Notes: generated by a model from the sequence alone, not told the origin. Positions 30,503-40,821 are shown, numbered from the stretch's first letter. The stretch is 41,064 nucleotides of DNA from Spongiibacteraceae bacterium (GCA_002710725.1 PAKT01000065.1:1-41064); one strand, 5' to 3'. Translations and numbers: made by a program.

Positions 30503-33500
30503 CGACTGTGTTCTTCCAAAACGGCAATCACCTGCGAGAATTGAAACTTGCCTGCCAATTCCCGAAGTACTGTGGCAAGGGTGCCAGGCACCTGACCAAC
30601 TCGCTCCATTTCATCTAGCGCTTCCGCCAGACCTCGGGAGTAACCAATTTCCGCCAAGTGTATCAAGCGACCTGCGATAGTAGAGTCTATTTCAGTGTCG
30701 ACTAGTGACTGTGGCTCCGGTTTGGATGTGCTCTGGGGGTTTGGAGTGTTTTGCAACTGCCACTCAATTCTCAGGAGTTCGCCGAGTCTTTCCAGCAGTG
30801 TCTGCAAGCGTACTGGTTTAAGCATATAGGTGTTGTAGTTTGATTCTGGTGTTGGTTGGGTTGGGGCTTCTTCGGCGTTGGCGGAAACCATCAGTACGGG
30901 TTGCTGTAGCTCTAATTCGCGCAGCCTTGCTGCCAGTTCGTGACCACTCATGCCCGGCATGGAAACATCCAATATAAACAGGTCGGGGTTTTCATGAGCA
31001 AGCTGCGACAGGCAACTGTCCGCGTCGCGCGCCTCGCAAATATCGAAGCCCAGTGGTACCAGCATATCGACCATCAAACCGCGGTGCACCGGATCGTCGT
31101 CTACTACCATCAGTTTTTTGCGTGGGCCGGCGTAGCCAGTGATCAAAGGGGGCTCTTCCGATTCGGCGAGATTGACGACCGACGAGAGCATGAGGGTCAA
31201 GGTAAAACAGCTACCTACCCCTTCGCGGCTTTCCACATGAATATCACCGCCCATAATTTCTGTGAGTAGCCGCACGATGGTTAAGCCCAGACCGGTTCCA
31301 GCAATCAGGGGGGCGCCGGGTTTGCGCACGCGCTCGAAAGGTTTGAAGATATTCTGTAAATCAGCTGCGGAAATACCGGGGCCGGTGTCGACCACGCGAA
31401 ATTCAGCGACTTGGGAACGGTAGCGCACGTGAAAGTCTACCTGCCCGCGCTCGGTAAATTTAACTGCGTTGGAAAGCAGGTTGGTAAGTACCTGCCGCAA
31501 TCGTTTTTCGTCAGCGCGCACCAGTTTTGGCAGGGAGGTTTCGGAAACGTAGCGAAAACCTACACCTTTTGCCTGAGCTTCCGGCGCGAAAATCTGTTGC
31601 ATCTGGTTGAGTAACTCATGAAAGTTGACCAGATCCCGTCGCAATTCAATACGCCCGGCTTCTATGCGCGATATATCAAGCAGACCTTCTATAAGGTCTG
31701 CGAGGTGTTCGCCGCTGCGGTGAATAACGCTCAGAGCCTTGCGGGGTTTTTCCGGCAGTTCAGGGTCGCGTTGCAGTAGCTGGGCGTAACCCAGTATGGC
31801 TTGCAAAGGGGTTCGCAATTCGTGACTGATGCCGCCGAGGTAGCGGCTCTTGGCATAGTTTGCGGCTTCGGCCACTTCTTTGGCGCGCTGCAGCTCCTGA
31901 TCGGTGCGGCTGTGGGCTTCAATTTCCTGCACCAATCGTTGAGTCTGTCGATCCGATTCCTGTTGCGCCACGCGCCGGCTTTCATTGGCCAGAAGGAAAA
32001 GCCAGATCAAAACGCCAGTGACAATCGTGATAATGAAATAGAGGCTGGTCAGGGTTTCCGCAATAACACTGTCATTGGCACCGCCTGTGGCCATTTCGTA
32101 GTAAATGACCCAGAGGACACCGGCGTTGACCAGGTTGATCACTATAAACAGGCTGACAAACCGGCCTATTCGTGAAAACAGGGATGTAATGACAGCCTGT
32201 GGCAGCAGCCCGCTAAGGAATGTCTGCAACTGCTGGGAGAACCGCGCATCCTGTTTACACGAATCCATACAGCGCGCGTCGAGTGAACAGCATAGTGAGC
32301 AAATGGTCCCTTCATAAGCACTGCAATGAGCCACGTCTTCCCGTTCAAAATCCGATTCGCAAATAATGCAGCGGTGTATTTCTGTAGTGGGCAGTTGGTC
32401 GCGTGAGTCTCGGGCGAGGTAATAACGCCCACCGGTCCACCAGGCCAGCAGCGGTGTTGCAATCAGGCAAGCGCCAAGCGTAATGAAGTGCGCCAAAGCC
32501 TTGGCAGTGACGCCAAACAGGCCGAGGTAGGCCAGCACGCCCAACAGCGAAGCGATGGTCATCGAACCCACCCCGACCGGGTTTATATCGTAGAGGTGGG
32601 CCCGCTTGAACTCGATGTGTTTAGGGCTCAGCCCCAAGCGCTTGTTCACAGCCAGATCGACTGCGAGCGTGCCGAGCCAGGCGCAGGCAACTACCGCGAA
32701 AACGCCGAGTACGTTCTCCAGTACCCGGTAGATGCCCAGTTCCATCAGCAGGAGGGCAATGACAACATTAAAAACCACCCAGACAACGCGGCCCGGGTGG
32801 CTATGGGTTAGTCGTGAGAAAAAATTCGACCAGGCGATTGAGCCAGCGTAGGCGTTGGTGACATTAATCTTCATTTGCGAGATGACCACCATCAGGCCAG
32901 CCAGTACCAGCGCCAGTTGCGGCATGTTGCTGAAATACTGATAAACCCGCTGGTACATTTGTGTTGGGTCAGCGGCCAGCTCGGCTGAGGCTCCTTCGCT
33001 GAAAGCCAGGTAGGCGAGGAAGGAGCCCAGAAACAGTTTGATGATGCCGATAAATACCCAGCCGGGCCCAGCAAACAATACCGCCAGATCCCATTTTTTT
33101 GAGTTTTCGGTGGTGCGGTGTGGCAGAAAGCGGAGGTAGTCTACCTGCTCCCCTAACTGGGCGATCATGGCGATCAGGACTGAAGCGGCGGCACCGAACA
33201 CCAACAGGTTGAATTCGTTGGTCTGGGCCTTGCGCCCGCCGTAGTCGAGCCAGCCCGGCACCTCGGCGTAGTCATGAGTAGCTACCAGAATCAGTGCCGA
33301 TACTTGCAGGATCAGCCAGAGATACTGGGTTCCGATCTGAAAGCGGCTGATCAGTGTAATGCCGTGCGTCACGATCGGAATGACAGCCACTGCACAGACC
33401 ACGTAGCCCGCGGCCAGAGGCAAGCCGAATATCAGCTGCAATGCCATCGCCAGTATGGCGGCTTCTATCGCAAAGAAAATAAAGGTGAAGGAAGCGTACA

Positions 33501-33861
33501 CAAGCGAGGTGATCGTCGAACCGAGATAACCGAAGCCAGCGCCGCGGGTGAGAAGATCAATATCGACGCCGTAGCGTGCGGCGTAACGGCAGATGGGCAT
33601 ACCCACCAGAAAGGTTACTGCCATTACCACGACAATGGCGGCGGCCGAGTTGACAAAGCCGTATTCCAGGGTAACGGCAGCCCCCAGTGCCTCCAGCGCC
33701 AGAAAGGCAGTGGTTCCCAAGGCTGTCATGGCGACTCGAGAAATGCTCCAGCGGCGCGCTTTCTTTGCGGTAAAACGCAGCGCGTAATCTTCCAGTGTCT
33801 GGTTGGAGACCCACTGGTTGTATTGGCGCCGGATGCGGAATATTTGCTGACTGGCAGACAT
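30499..33861 (-). CDS. NCS1-transporter / Cys-rich / hybrid histidine kinase fusion
   Basis: A 1120-residue membrane protein. Residues about 40-485 form a 12-segment transporter of the purine-cytosine permease (NCS1) type, with FGAAASVLIAMIAQLGEQVDY and ISQMKINVTNAYAGSIAWSNF in family positions. Residues about 497-533 hold eight cysteines (CIIC ... HC ... CSLCC ... C ... C), probably a zinc-binding module. Two more membrane segments follow (about 555-625), then a coiled coil, HisKA with H680 in SHELRTPLQAI, and an HATPase domain (NLLSNAVKF, DTGPGIS, GTGLGLTIV). A receiver domain has phosphoacceptor D965 (LDVSMPG), and a helical C-terminus follows. It probably senses a nitrogenous solute through the transporter domain and signals to the coupled LuxR regulator. 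Confidence 0.92.
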   Translation of the reverse strand: MSASQQIFRIRRQYNQWVSNQTLEDYALRFTAKKARRWSISRVAMTALGTTAFLALEALGAAVTLEYGFVNSAAAIVVVMAVTFLVGMPICRYAARYGVDIDLLTRGAGFGYLGSTITSLVYASFTFIFFAIEAAILAMALQLIFGLPLAAGYVVCAVAVIPIVTHGITLISRFQIGTQYLWLILQVSALILVATHDYAEVPGWLDYGGRKAQTNEFNLLVFGAAASVLIAMIAQLGEQVDYLRFLPHRTTENSKKWDLAVLFAGPGWVFIGIIKLFLGSFLAYLAFSEGASAELAADPTQMYQRVYQYFSNMPQLALVLAGLMVVISQMKINVTNAYAGSIAWSNFFSRLTHSHPGRVVWVVFNVVIALLLMELGIYRVLENVLGVFAVVACAWLGTLAVDLAVNKRLGLSPKHIEFKRAHLYDINPVGVGSMTIASLLGVLAYLGLFGVTAKALAHFITLGACLIATPLLAWWTGGRYYLARDSRDQLPTTEIHRCIICESDFEREDVAHCSAYEGTICSLCCSLDARCMDSCKQDARFSQQLQTFLSGLLPQAVITSLFSRIGRFVSLFIVINLVNAGVLWVIYYEMATGGANDSVIAETLTSLYFIITIVTGVLIWLFLLANESRRVAQQESDRQTQRLVQEIEAHSRTDQELQRAKEVAEAANYAKSRYLGGISHELRTPLQAILGYAQLLQRDPELPEKPRKALSVIHRSGEHLADLIEGLLDISRIEAGRIELRRDLVNFHELLNQMQQIFAPEAQAKGVGFRYVSETSLPKLVRADEKRLRQVLTNLLSNAVKFTERGQVDFHVRYRSQVAEFRVVDTGPGISAADLQNIFKPFERVRKPGAPLIAGTGLGLTIVRLLTEIMGGDIHVESREGVGSCFTLTLMLSSVVNLAESEEPPLITGYAGPRKKLMVVDDDPVHRGLMVDMLVPLGFDICEARDADSCLSQLAHENPDLFILDVSMPGMSGHELAARLRELELQQPVLMVSANAEEAPTQPTPESNYNTYMLKPVRLQTLLERLGELLRIEWQLQNTPNPQSTSKPEPQSLVDTEIDSTIAGRLIHLAEIGYSRGLAEALDEMERVGQVPGTLATVLRELAGKFQFSQVIAVLEEHSR

Positions 33862-34029
33862 GGGCTGATCGGTCCGGTTTATGTTGCGCAGCCCGTGGGG
33901 TAAGGCTATCAGCGCACAGTTTAACCGTTAGGTCTCCTAATCGATATAGGTCAAATAACGTGCACTACGATGCGCCACCAGAGTGGGCGGCAGGCACTAA
34001 ATTGCTCCTTGCGCCTGCCAATTAGTACG

Positions 34030-34239
34030 CTAGCGTTTACCGTGTTGTGCGGACCTTCCGGCTTTAGCCCGGTGACGATTTGCACTAAGCAGAAATAGAG
34101 CCGTCCCGACCCCTGCGGCTGCGAGTGCAAATAACGCATGCTCATAGTCGTGGCCAAAGCTGGCCCAGCTGCCGTGTCCGCTATGAGCAAGGGCGTTGCC
34201 GGTGGTGAGGAGCAGAACGCAGGTCATTAATGTTTTCAT
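34030..34239 (-). CDS. Small membrane protein of the urease cluster, HupE/UreJ-like N-terminus
   Basis: A 69-residue protein downstream of ureG by 15 bases, with a strong ribosome site AAGGAG eight bases before its ATG. It has a signal peptide (MKTLMTCVLLLTTGNALA), then HSGHGSWASFGHDYEHALF and one membrane segment (ALAAAGVGTALFLLSA), ending in a basic tail. The HSGHG start and the His spaced after it recall the HupE/UreJ metal carriers that occur in urease and hydrogenase clusters, but those have six membrane segments. A role in nickel handling is likely from context, not shown. The 168 bases beyond it contain only short inverted repeats (TTAGG-TCT-CCTAA at 33928-33940). Confidence 0.75.
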   Translation of the reverse strand: MKTLMTCVLLLTTGNALAHSGHGSWASFGHDYEHALFALAAAGVGTALFLLSANRHRAKAGRSAQHGKR

Positions 34240-34254
34240 GATTTTCTCCTTGTT

Positions 34255-34887
34255 TCACGCACTTTCACTGGCAGCGGCTGGCTTGAGCATGCCTTCGGTT
34301 TCAATAAAACGGATAATATCATCGAGCCCTTCGGACTTTTTCAGGTTGCTGAATACAAAGGGGCGTTCGCCACGCATTTTTTTCGCATCGCGATCCATCA
34401 CCTCAAGTGACGCGCCAACTAACGGGGCGAGATCTGTTTTATTTATGATAAGCAGGTCTGACCGGGTAATACCGGGGCCGCCCTTGCGTGGAATCTTGTC
34501 GCCGGCGGAAACGTCGATGACGTAGATAGTTAAATCTGACAATTCCGGGCTGAAGGTGGCGCTAAGGTTATCGCCACCGCTTTCTACCAAGACAAAATCT
34601 AGCCCAGGATGCCTTTGGCAGAGCTCGTCAACGGCGGCAAGGTTCATGGAAGCATCCTCGCGAATGGCGGTATGAGGGCAGCCGCCGGTTTCGACGCCGA
34701 TAATCCGGTCTGGCGACAGGGCTTCGTTGCGGGTCAGAAACTCCGCGTCCTCCCGGGTATAGATATCATTGGTTACTACGGCAAGATTGTATTTGTCGCG
34801 CAGTTCCAGGCACAGAGCGCGCAGCAGCGCGGTTTTGCCAGAACCGACCGGGCCGCCGACGCCAATACGCAGAGTGGTTGCTTGCAT
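34255..34887 (-). CDS. ureG: Urease accessory GTPase UreG
   Basis: A 210-residue SIMIBI GTPase that delivers nickel to urease with UreE, UreF and UreD. It shows [14 protein letters not shown] (P-loop, residues 11-19), [14 protein letters not shown], the family-invariant Cys-Pro-His nickel site in [24 protein letters not shown], and NKTDLAP. The start at 34887 follows AGGAGA and matches the family's N-terminus; the frame runs open to 35055 without family similarity. It lies 25 bases after ureF. Confidence 0.98.
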   Translation of the reverse strand: MQATTLRIGVGGPVGSGKTALLRALCLELRDKYNLAVVTNDIYTREDAEFLTRNEALSPDRIIGVETGGCPHTAIREDASMNLAAVDELCQRHPGLDFVLVESGGDNLSATFSPELSDLTIYVIDVSAGDKIPRKGGPGITRSDLLIINKTDLAPLVGASLEVMDRDAKKMRGERPFVFSNLKKSEGLDDIIRFIETEGMLKPAAASESA

Positions 34888-34912
34888 GTGTCTCTCCTTT
34901 TTAAGAGCGTGT

Positions 34913-35584
34913 TCAGGATCGAAATAATCGGCAGTACTGGGTTTCATGCAGGGCACTGGCCATCGCCAGACCGGGCAGGGTATTGCCAATGTCGTCATCC
35001 TGCAGGGTGGCGGCACGATCAAGCACCGCCGGTATTTGTTGTTGCAACAAGCCAAGTAATTGCTGGGCTTGGGTCTGGCCGAGTGGCACCAGTTTGGTGG
35101 CTGCGGCTATTTGCGCTTCGAGCCAGCACCAGACCAGACCGATAACACACGCCTTTTCACTGATCTGCCATTGCCAGGCGGTGCTGACAAATACTGCGAG
35201 AAATGAAGGCTCCAGCTTGTTGCACGTTTCTGATAAGGCCTGTGGCAGATTGCTCAGCAGTCGCAATAAGGCATCGCCCATGGCGACATCCGCCAGCAGT
35301 AGCTCGCGGCTTTCCCGGGCCGCGAGGGCGTAGCGATTCCAGTAATGAAACGCTGTGCTGTCCTGCTCATCCAGTGCGCAGTACAGTCTGCTGGCAATTG
35401 GAATGTCGAGACTGCCAAGGCCTTCGCTCAACCCCAGTGCCAGCCATTCTTCTGTCGTTTTAAAATCAATGACCCAGCCGCATTCCACGGCATACTCGAG
35501 CCCTTGGGAAAAGCTGTAACCTCCGACGGGCAGGGCAGCGCTGCTTAATTGCAACAGTCGCAATAAGGCGGCGTCAGTGAGCAT
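34913..35584 (-). CDS. ureF: Urease accessory protein UreF
   Basis: A protein of about 223 residues, all-helical, that links UreG to the urease-UreD complex and gates its GTPase activity. [21 protein letters not shown] and [16 protein letters not shown] are the family's opening blocks; [16 protein letters not shown] and [20 protein letters not shown] follow. Two in-frame ATGs at 35593 and 35584 overlap the 3' end of ureE; I chose 35584 because it gives the family N-terminus, but 35593 is almost as good. The overlap with ureE indicates coupling. Confidence 0.95.
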   Translation of the reverse strand: MLTDAALLRLLQLSSAALPVGGYSFSQGLEYAVECGWVIDFKTTEEWLALGLSEGLGSLDIPIASRLYCALDEQDSTAFHYWNRYALAARESRELLLADVAMGDALLRLLSNLPQALSETCNKLEPSFLAVFVSTAWQWQISEKACVIGLVWCWLEAQIAAATKLVPLGQTQAQQLLGLLQQQIPAVLDRAATLQDDDIGNTLPGLAMASALHETQYCRLFRS

Positions 35585-36023
35585 GGGAACCATGACGCTT
35601 GCCGTAGGCGCCGGGATCGGGTTCAAACACGGCATCTTCACGCACCACCTTCAGCCCTAGACTGGATAGCAAGTCTTCGAGTACGTGGTCTGGCGTAATG
35701 CGCAGCCACCGTTCACCCAACTGCAGGCGCACGTGGCGATTCCCCAAGTGGTAGCAGGCGCGAGAGAAGGTGGCCCAGTCGTCAGTGCGGGCGGTGACTA
35801 CGGGTTCAGGAGCACCGCTTACCAGTAACTGCTTGCCACAAGCGGACAGCAGAATGTCGCCGGGAAGGAGAGGCTTGCCACGCTCAAGAATTACTCTCGC
35901 CTCCACGCCAGCTTTGGTTTGAATACGAAAGCGGCTTTTCTCACGTAGCAGGTGATCCAGTGGAATCTCGTCGGCAATGTCGACATGGTGGATATGGTCA
36001 AGGCGTTGATAGATCTCAAACAT
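35574..36023 (-). CDS. ureE: Urease accessory nickel chaperone UreE
   Basis: A 149-residue metallochaperone. The N-terminal domain leads into GVEARVILERGKPLLPGDIL, and the metal-binding domain has ACYHLGNRHVRLQL with the dimer-interface nickel His region, PDHVLEDLLSSLGLKV and EPDPGAYG. The C-terminal tail is short (KRHGSHAH, three histidines), unlike the long His tail of Klebsiella UreE, so it should bind fewer nickel ions. It lies 13 bases after ureC. Confidence 0.97.
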   Translation of the reverse strand: MFEIYQRLDHIHHVDIADEIPLDHLLREKSRFRIQTKAGVEARVILERGKPLLPGDILLSACGKQLLVSGAPEPVVTARTDDWATFSRACYHLGNRHVRLQLGERWLRITPDHVLEDLLSSLGLKVVREDAVFEPDPGAYGKRHGSHAH

Positions 36024-36036
36024 GAGCGTGCTTCTC

Positions 36037-37740
36037 TTATATCAGGTTGTAGAGTTGCGCCAGCGGGAGCACCTCGGCCGGTTCACAGGTCAGCAATTCT
36101 CCATTGGCACGTACTTCATACGTCTGTGGATCGACGGTGACTTTAGGCATCCATGCGTTGTGAATCATGTCGCTTTTGCTGATGTTGCGGGTGTCGCGGC
36201 AAGCTACGAGGCGGCGTTCCAGTCCAAAGCGTTCGGCTACCTTGTTGTCCAATGCGGCCTGACTGACCACCGTAAACGAGGTGTTGCGCGCAGCTTTACC
36301 GAAGCTGCCGAACATCGGTCGATAGTGCACCGGCTGTGGAGTGGGGATAGAGGCATTGGGGTCGCCCATAGGTGCGGCTGCAATAAAACCGCCTTTGATA
36401 ATCATGGCCGGTTTTACCCCGAAAAACGCGGGTTTCCACAACACCAAGTCAGCGAGTTTGCCGACTTCTATGCTGCCGACCTCATGGGAAATGCCATGGG
36501 TAATGGCCGGATTGATAGCGTATTTGGCGATGTAGCGTTTGGCGCGGAAATTGTCACGACGATCGTTATCTTCAGGCAGGGCACCACGCTGTACCCGCAT
36601 TTTGTGGGCAGTCTGCCAAGTGCGGGTTATAACTTCACCGACCCTGCCCATTGCCTGCGAGTCAGACGCGATCATGCTGAAGGCACCGAGGTCGTGAAAA
36701 ATATCTTCGGCGGCGATGGTTTCCTTTCGTATACGCGAATCGGCAAAGGCGACATCTTCGGGAATCGAGGGGTCGAGATGGTGGCACACCATAAGCATAT
36801 CGAGATGTTCATCGACTGTATTGCGGGTGTAGGGCCGAGTCGGATTGGTTGACGATGGCAGTACATTGGCTTCAGCGCAGGCGCGAATAATATCTGGTGC
36901 GTGACCGCCCCCTGCGCCTTCGGTGTGGTAAGTATGAATCACCCTGCCCTTGAAGGCGGCCAGCGTATCATCGACAAAGCCGGACTCATTCAGCGTGTCG
37001 GTGTGGATCGCCACTTGGATGTCGTATTTTTCTGCGACGCTCAGGCAGGTATCTATTGAGGCCGGTGTCGTGCCCCAGTCTTCGTGTAACTTCAGTCCGC
37101 AGGCGCCGGCAATGACCTGCTCTTCCAAAGCTTCCGGCAGGCTGCCGTTGCCCTTGCCGAGAAAGCCAAGATTCATCGGCATATCTTCGGTGGCCTGCAG
37201 CATTTTCCCCATATTCCATGGGCCGGGGGTGCAGGTGGTGGCGTTGGTGCCGGTCGCAGGGCCGGTGCCGCCACCAATCATGGTAGTGACGCCGGACATC
37301 AGCGCTTCCTCAATCTGTTGTGGACATATAAAGTGGATATGGGCGTCGATGGCGCCGGGAGTCAGAATCTGGCCTTCACCGGCGATGACTTCGGTGCCCG
37401 GCCCAATGATGATATCGACACCGTCCTGAATGTCGGGATTGCCGGCCTTGCCTATAGCACTGATACGCCCTTCCTTGATAGCAACGTCCGCTTTAACAAT
37501 GCCCCAGTAGTCCAGAATCAGAGCATTGGTAATTACGGTGTCAGCGGCGACTTCCGACGTGGCCTGACTCTGCCCCATGCCGTCTCGAATAACTTTGCCG
37601 CCACCGAACTTCACCTCGTCGCCGTAGGTCGTGTAATCCTTCTCCACTTCAATCCACAGGGCGGTATCGGCCAGTCGGACCCGGTCGCCAGTGGTCGGCC
37701 CAAACATTTCGGCATAAGCGCGCCGATCAATTTTGGTCAT
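36037..37740 (-). CDS. ureC: Urease alpha subunit (catalytic)
   Basis: A 567-residue dinuclear-nickel enzyme that hydrolyses urea to ammonia and carbamate. All active-site residues stand at the same numbers as in the Klebsiella enzyme: H134 and H136 (DAHIHFICP), the carbamylated K217 and H219 (GLKLHEDWG), H246 (AIHTDTL), H272 (THYH region, IHTYHTEG), the flap C319 and catalytic H320 (MVCHHLDP), and D360 ([10 protein letters not shown]). Residue length is typical. Its start overlaps the ureB stop by 4 bases. It appears fully functional. Confidence 0.99.
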   Translation of the reverse strand: MTKIDRRAYAEMFGPTTGDRVRLADTALWIEVEKDYTTYGDEVKFGGGKVIRDGMGQSQATSEVAADTVITNALILDYWGIVKADVAIKEGRISAIGKAGNPDIQDGVDIIIGPGTEVIAGEGQILTPGAIDAHIHFICPQQIEEALMSGVTTMIGGGTGPATGTNATTCTPGPWNMGKMLQATEDMPMNLGFLGKGNGSLPEALEEQVIAGACGLKLHEDWGTTPASIDTCLSVAEKYDIQVAIHTDTLNESGFVDDTLAAFKGRVIHTYHTEGAGGGHAPDIIRACAEANVLPSSTNPTRPYTRNTVDEHLDMLMVCHHLDPSIPEDVAFADSRIRKETIAAEDIFHDLGAFSMIASDSQAMGRVGEVITRTWQTAHKMRVQRGALPEDNDRRDNFRAKRYIAKYAINPAITHGISHEVGSIEVGKLADLVLWKPAFFGVKPAMIIKGGFIAAAPMGDPNASIPTPQPVHYRPMFGSFGKAARNTSFTVVSQAALDNKVAERFGLERRLVACRDTRNISKSDMIHNAWMPKVTVDPQTYEVRANGELLTCEPAEVLPLAQLYNLI

Positions 37741-38063
37741 GCTGTGTTACTCCCGTCATCCAGCGCACCCATGACATCGCCGCGAAATCCGAATACACGG
37801 CGCTTGCCCGCAAGCGCTACCAGTTCCACTTCGCGGTCTTGGCCGGGCTCGAAGCGCACAGCAGTACCTGCGGCGATATTCAGGCGATAGCCGCGCGCGG
37901 CCTCGCGATCAAAATGCAGAGCGGGGTTAACCTCGTAGAAATGGTAGTGAGAGCCCACCTGCACCGGGCGATCACCGCTGTTTTCAACTCGCACGCGCAG
38001 GGTCTGACGTCCGCTGTTCAATTCGATATCGCCGGCAAGCGTATCCAGTTCTCCGGGAATCAT
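37737..38063 (-). CDS. ureB: Urease beta subunit
   Basis: A 108-residue structural subunit of the (alpha-beta-gamma)3 urease. It shows [65 protein letters not shown] and [18 protein letters not shown]. It lies 11 bases after ureA and overlaps ureC by 4. Confidence 0.98.
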   Translation of the reverse strand: MIPGELDTLAGDIELNSGRQTLRVRVENSGDRPVQVGSHYHFYEVNPALHFDREAARGYRLNIAAGTAVRFEPGQDREVELVALAGKRRVFGFRGDVMGALDDGSNTA

Positions 38064-38074
38064 GGGCGCCCTCC

Positions 38075-38377
38075 TTAATTAATTGGCTCGTGAATGGTGA
38101 CCAGTTTGGTGCCGTCCGGGAACGTGGCCTCAACTTGTACTTCAGGTACCAGCGCGGGAACGCCATCCATGACCTGGCTGGCACTAAGCAGGGCTTTACC
38201 TTTACCCATTAGCTCGGCGACTGTCAGCCCTTCTCGGGCCAGTTCCACCACCATCAAACTGAGATAGGCTACGGCCTCTGGATAATTCAGTTTGAGACCC
38301 CGCTGCAGTCGGCGCTCCGCTAGCATGCCGGCGGTTACCATCAGTAGTTTGTCTTTTTCTCTAGGTAACAGATCCAT
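38075..38377 (-). CDS. ureA: Urease gamma subunit
   Basis: A 100-residue structural subunit, standard length, starting [20 protein letters not shown]. It carries [18 protein letters not shown] and [20 protein letters not shown] before VTIHEPIN. It is the first structural gene of the urease, preceded by ureD by 23 bases. Confidence 0.98.
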   Translation of the reverse strand: MDLLPREKDKLLMVTAGMLAERRLQRGLKLNYPEAVAYLSLMVVELAREGLTVAELMGKGKALLSASQVMDGVPALVPEVQVEATFPDGTKLVTIHEPIN

Positions 38378-38400
38378 ACAATCTCCAATTAACAGCCGGG

Positions 38401-39252
38401 CTAGGTCGCCCAGATTCGGGGCGCGCAGGCTGTTCGGTTCAGTAGACGCGGGCGGCAGTGCCGCCAGCAGATCTCAAAGGCCTTACGCGCATCAAAAGCA
38501 CTGTTGCCCAAATAGCGAACCACTAGCCATTGCTCAATACGGGTGCAGGTCAGTGGTAATTCGCGGTCCCGTAGGGTATCAGTCAGCTCATCGATCGAGG
38601 TGCTGTCACTGAATGGCCCTACAATCAACAAGCCCAACACCGTGCGACCATTTAAGCCGGCCGCCTGGCTTTGCACAGGGCTGGGAGCGTTTAGAGCAAA
38701 GCGATCAATCAGGCTCAAACGACCATCCTGAAAAACGCGGGTGCGCTGACAAAATTGTCCCCGCTCAAAGGCTTGCTGACTGGCAGGCAGGCCGAGGCAA
38801 ATTACATCCCAAGCGATCAGGGAGCTGTTTGCGCTTAAATGGAAGTCGGTCTCGCTGTGCAAGTTGGCACCGGGATAGACAATGGTTTCCATGGGCAGCC
38901 ATTCGAGCGACGCGTTCTGTTCGACTGTGAACCGCTGTCGTTGGCGCTGTTGGGTTTGTGTTTCACGTGCGCGGTAGGCTCTACCGGCGCCGGGTGTGGT
39001 GATCAGTACCTGGCTGCCTTCGTTGCAATGAGCGCTAATGGCGAGCAGATCACCGGACACCAAGCCACCCGGCGGATGCAGCAAATAGCAATGGGCGAGT
39101 TCAGGGCCTTCGGGGTAGAACGGACGTTGTACGGACAGCGGGCCTTTTCGATCAGCCTTGATAAGGCGGCAACCGGAAGGTCGCTGCGTAAATTGAAGTT
39201 CCAGCGACGCGTGCCACTGGCTGACCTGAAGTGTCGGCAGTGCGCTACCCAT
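38401..39252 (-). CDS. ureD: Urease accessory protein UreD (UreH)
   Basis: A 283-residue scaffold that binds apo-urease and forms the tunnel for nickel from UreG/UreF. It shows [22 protein letters not shown] near the start, [40 protein letters not shown] and [15 protein letters not shown], all family blocks. It lies one base after the urtE stop, linking the urea transporter operon to the urease genes in a single transcription unit. It appears complete. Confidence 0.96.
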   Translation of the reverse strand: MGSALPTLQVSQWHASLELQFTQRPSGCRLIKADRKGPLSVQRPFYPEGPELAHCYLLHPPGGLVSGDLLAISAHCNEGSQVLITTPGAGRAYRARETQTQQRQRQRFTVEQNASLEWLPMETIVYPGANLHSETDFHLSANSSLIAWDVICLGLPASQQAFERGQFCQRTRVFQDGRLSLIDRFALNAPSPVQSQAAGLNGRTVLGLLIVGPFSDSTSIDELTDTLRDRELPLTCTRIEQWLVVRYLGNSAFDARKAFEICWRHCRPRLLNRTACAPRIWAT

Positions 39253-39253
39253 G

Positions 39254-39949
39254 CTATACCGCCAGGTGCTGTTGAATCAGATCATCACGTAGCTCAGGCA
39301 TGGTGCCCTGTGCGACGACTCGACCGCGTTCTATCAGGCGGAAATGATCGCCAACCTTGCGAGCAAAGGCCAGCTTCTGTTCAACTAGGATGATGGTCAT
39401 ATTGTCCTCGTTTTTCAGGCGCATCAGCACGTCACCGATCTGCTGAACGATGTTCGGCTGAATTCCCTCGTTAGGTTCGTCCAGGATCAGTACCTTGGGA
39501 TCAGTGGCCAGAGCGCGGCCGATCGCTAACTGTTGCTGTTGACCGCCGGACAGGTCACCACCGCGACGTTTCCTCATTTCCTCCAGCACTGGAAACAATT
39601 CGAATATTTTGTCCGGAATCTTTTGCGATCTGTCGGCGCGCGCCCCCAGGCCGATGCGCAAATTTTCTTCTACTGTTAGTTGCGGAAAGATATCGCGGCC
39701 TTGCGGTACATAACCTATGCCAAGATGAGCGCGCTTGTAGGCGGCCAGTTTGAGCAGGTCACGACTTTCAAAGGTGCATTCACCGACTGTGGCTGGCAGT
39801 AGCCCCATAATAACTTTCAGTAGTGTCGTCTTGCCGACGCCATTGCGGCCCATTACACAGGTGCACTCGCCTGGAGCAAAATCGAGATTCACCTTCCACA
39901 GGATCTGCGTGCCTCCATAGGCCTGATCGAGTTGCTTGATCGAAATCAT
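39254..39949 (-). CDS. urtE: Urea ABC transporter ATP-binding subunit UrtE
   Basis: A 231-residue ABC ATPase of the branched-chain-amino-acid/urea type (LivF-like). Walker A GRNGVGKTTLLKVIMG, signature LSGGQQQQLAIGRAL, Walker B VLILDEPNEGIQPNIVQQIG and an H-loop replaced by VEQKLAFA. The NEGIQPN stretch is characteristic of UrtE. Start overlaps the urtD stop by 4 bases. With UrtD it powers uptake through the membrane subunits UrtB and UrtC. Confidence 0.97.
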   Translation of the reverse strand: MISIKQLDQAYGGTQILWKVNLDFAPGECTCVMGRNGVGKTTLLKVIMGLLPATVGECTFESRDLLKLAAYKRAHLGIGYVPQGRDIFPQLTVEENLRIGLGARADRSQKIPDKIFELFPVLEEMRKRRGGDLSGGQQQQLAIGRALATDPKVLILDEPNEGIQPNIVQQIGDVLMRLKNEDNMTIILVEQKLAFARKVGDHFRLIERGRVVAQGTMPELRDDLIQQHLAV

Positions 39950-40821
39950 CCATTTCCTCCAGAGCCGGCAGCAGATCCAAAGGCACCCGCGTCTTCGCCC
40001 AGATACACCTCAATCACATCTTCATTGTTCTGGATCTCATCCATGGTGCCTTCGGCTAATAGACTGCCCTGATGAAGGACAGATACCGTCCGTGCAATCT
40101 TGCGTACAAACTCCATGTCGTGCTCTACAACAATAACCGTGTGCTTGCCGGCGAGGCTGGTTAGGAGCTCCGCAGTGCGGTCTGCCTCACTGGCTGTCAT
40201 TCCCGCCACAGGCTCGTCAATTAGCAGCAAACGCGGCTCCGCTACCAGTAGCATGCCAATTTCCAGCCACTGCTTCTGTCCATGAGACAGCGATGCGGCA
40301 TCACGGTGACGCAGGTTGCTGAGATTTATCGTTTTGAGCACTTCGTAAATTCGGTCCTGCTGACTTGACGTTAGCGTGGCGCGAAGGCTGTGCCAGATAT
40401 CTTTGTGGGTTTTTAGCGCTAGCTCCAGGTTTTCGTGTACCGTCAGCGCTTCAAACACACTGGGTTTCTGGAATTTTCGGCCAATGCCCAGCTGCGCAAT
40501 TTCAGCTTCGTCTTGCTCCAGTAGGTTAATGGTTTGGCCAAAATAAGCTGTGCCATAGTCGCAGGGGGTTTTGCCGGTGATGACGTCCATCAGTGTGGTT
40601 TTTCCGGCACCGTTGGCGCCGATCAGACAGCGTAATTCGCCGTCATCGACGTAGAGATTCAGGTTGTTCAGGGCTTTAAAACCGTCAAAGCTGACCGTGA
40701 GATCCTCAACGTAGAGAATGACCCGGTGCGAGACGTCGGGGTTAAAGGTCGGATTCTGAATCAATTGTGGCCATAACCGATCGCGCTGGCGGAATTCCTC
40801 AAGAAGTGCAGGCGCCTTCAT
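39946..40821 (-). CDS. urtD: Urea ABC transporter ATP-binding subunit UrtD
   Basis: A 291-residue ABC ATPase (LivG-like) with an N-terminal extension of about 35 residues before the ATPase fold (VEDLTVSFDGFKALNNL). Walker A GANGAGKTTLMDVITG, signature LSHGQKQWLEIGML, Walker B RLLLIDEPVAGMTASE, and H-loop VEHDMEFV. The SHGQKQWLEIG signature is typical of UrtD. The C-terminal tail is Gly/Ala-rich (GAFGSAAGSGGNG). The start overlaps the end of urtC by 23 bases. Confidence 0.97.
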   Translation of the reverse strand: MKAPALLEEFRQRDRLWPQLIQNPTFNPDVSHRVILYVEDLTVSFDGFKALNNLNLYVDDGELRCLIGANGAGKTTLMDVITGKTPCDYGTAYFGQTINLLEQDEAEIAQLGIGRKFQKPSVFEALTVHENLELALKTHKDIWHSLRATLTSSQQDRIYEVLKTINLSNLRHRDAASLSHGQKQWLEIGMLLVAEPRLLLIDEPVAGMTASEADRTAELLTSLAGKHTVIVVEHDMEFVRKIARTVSVLHQGSLLAEGTMDEIQNNEDVIEVYLGEDAGAFGSAAGSGGNG

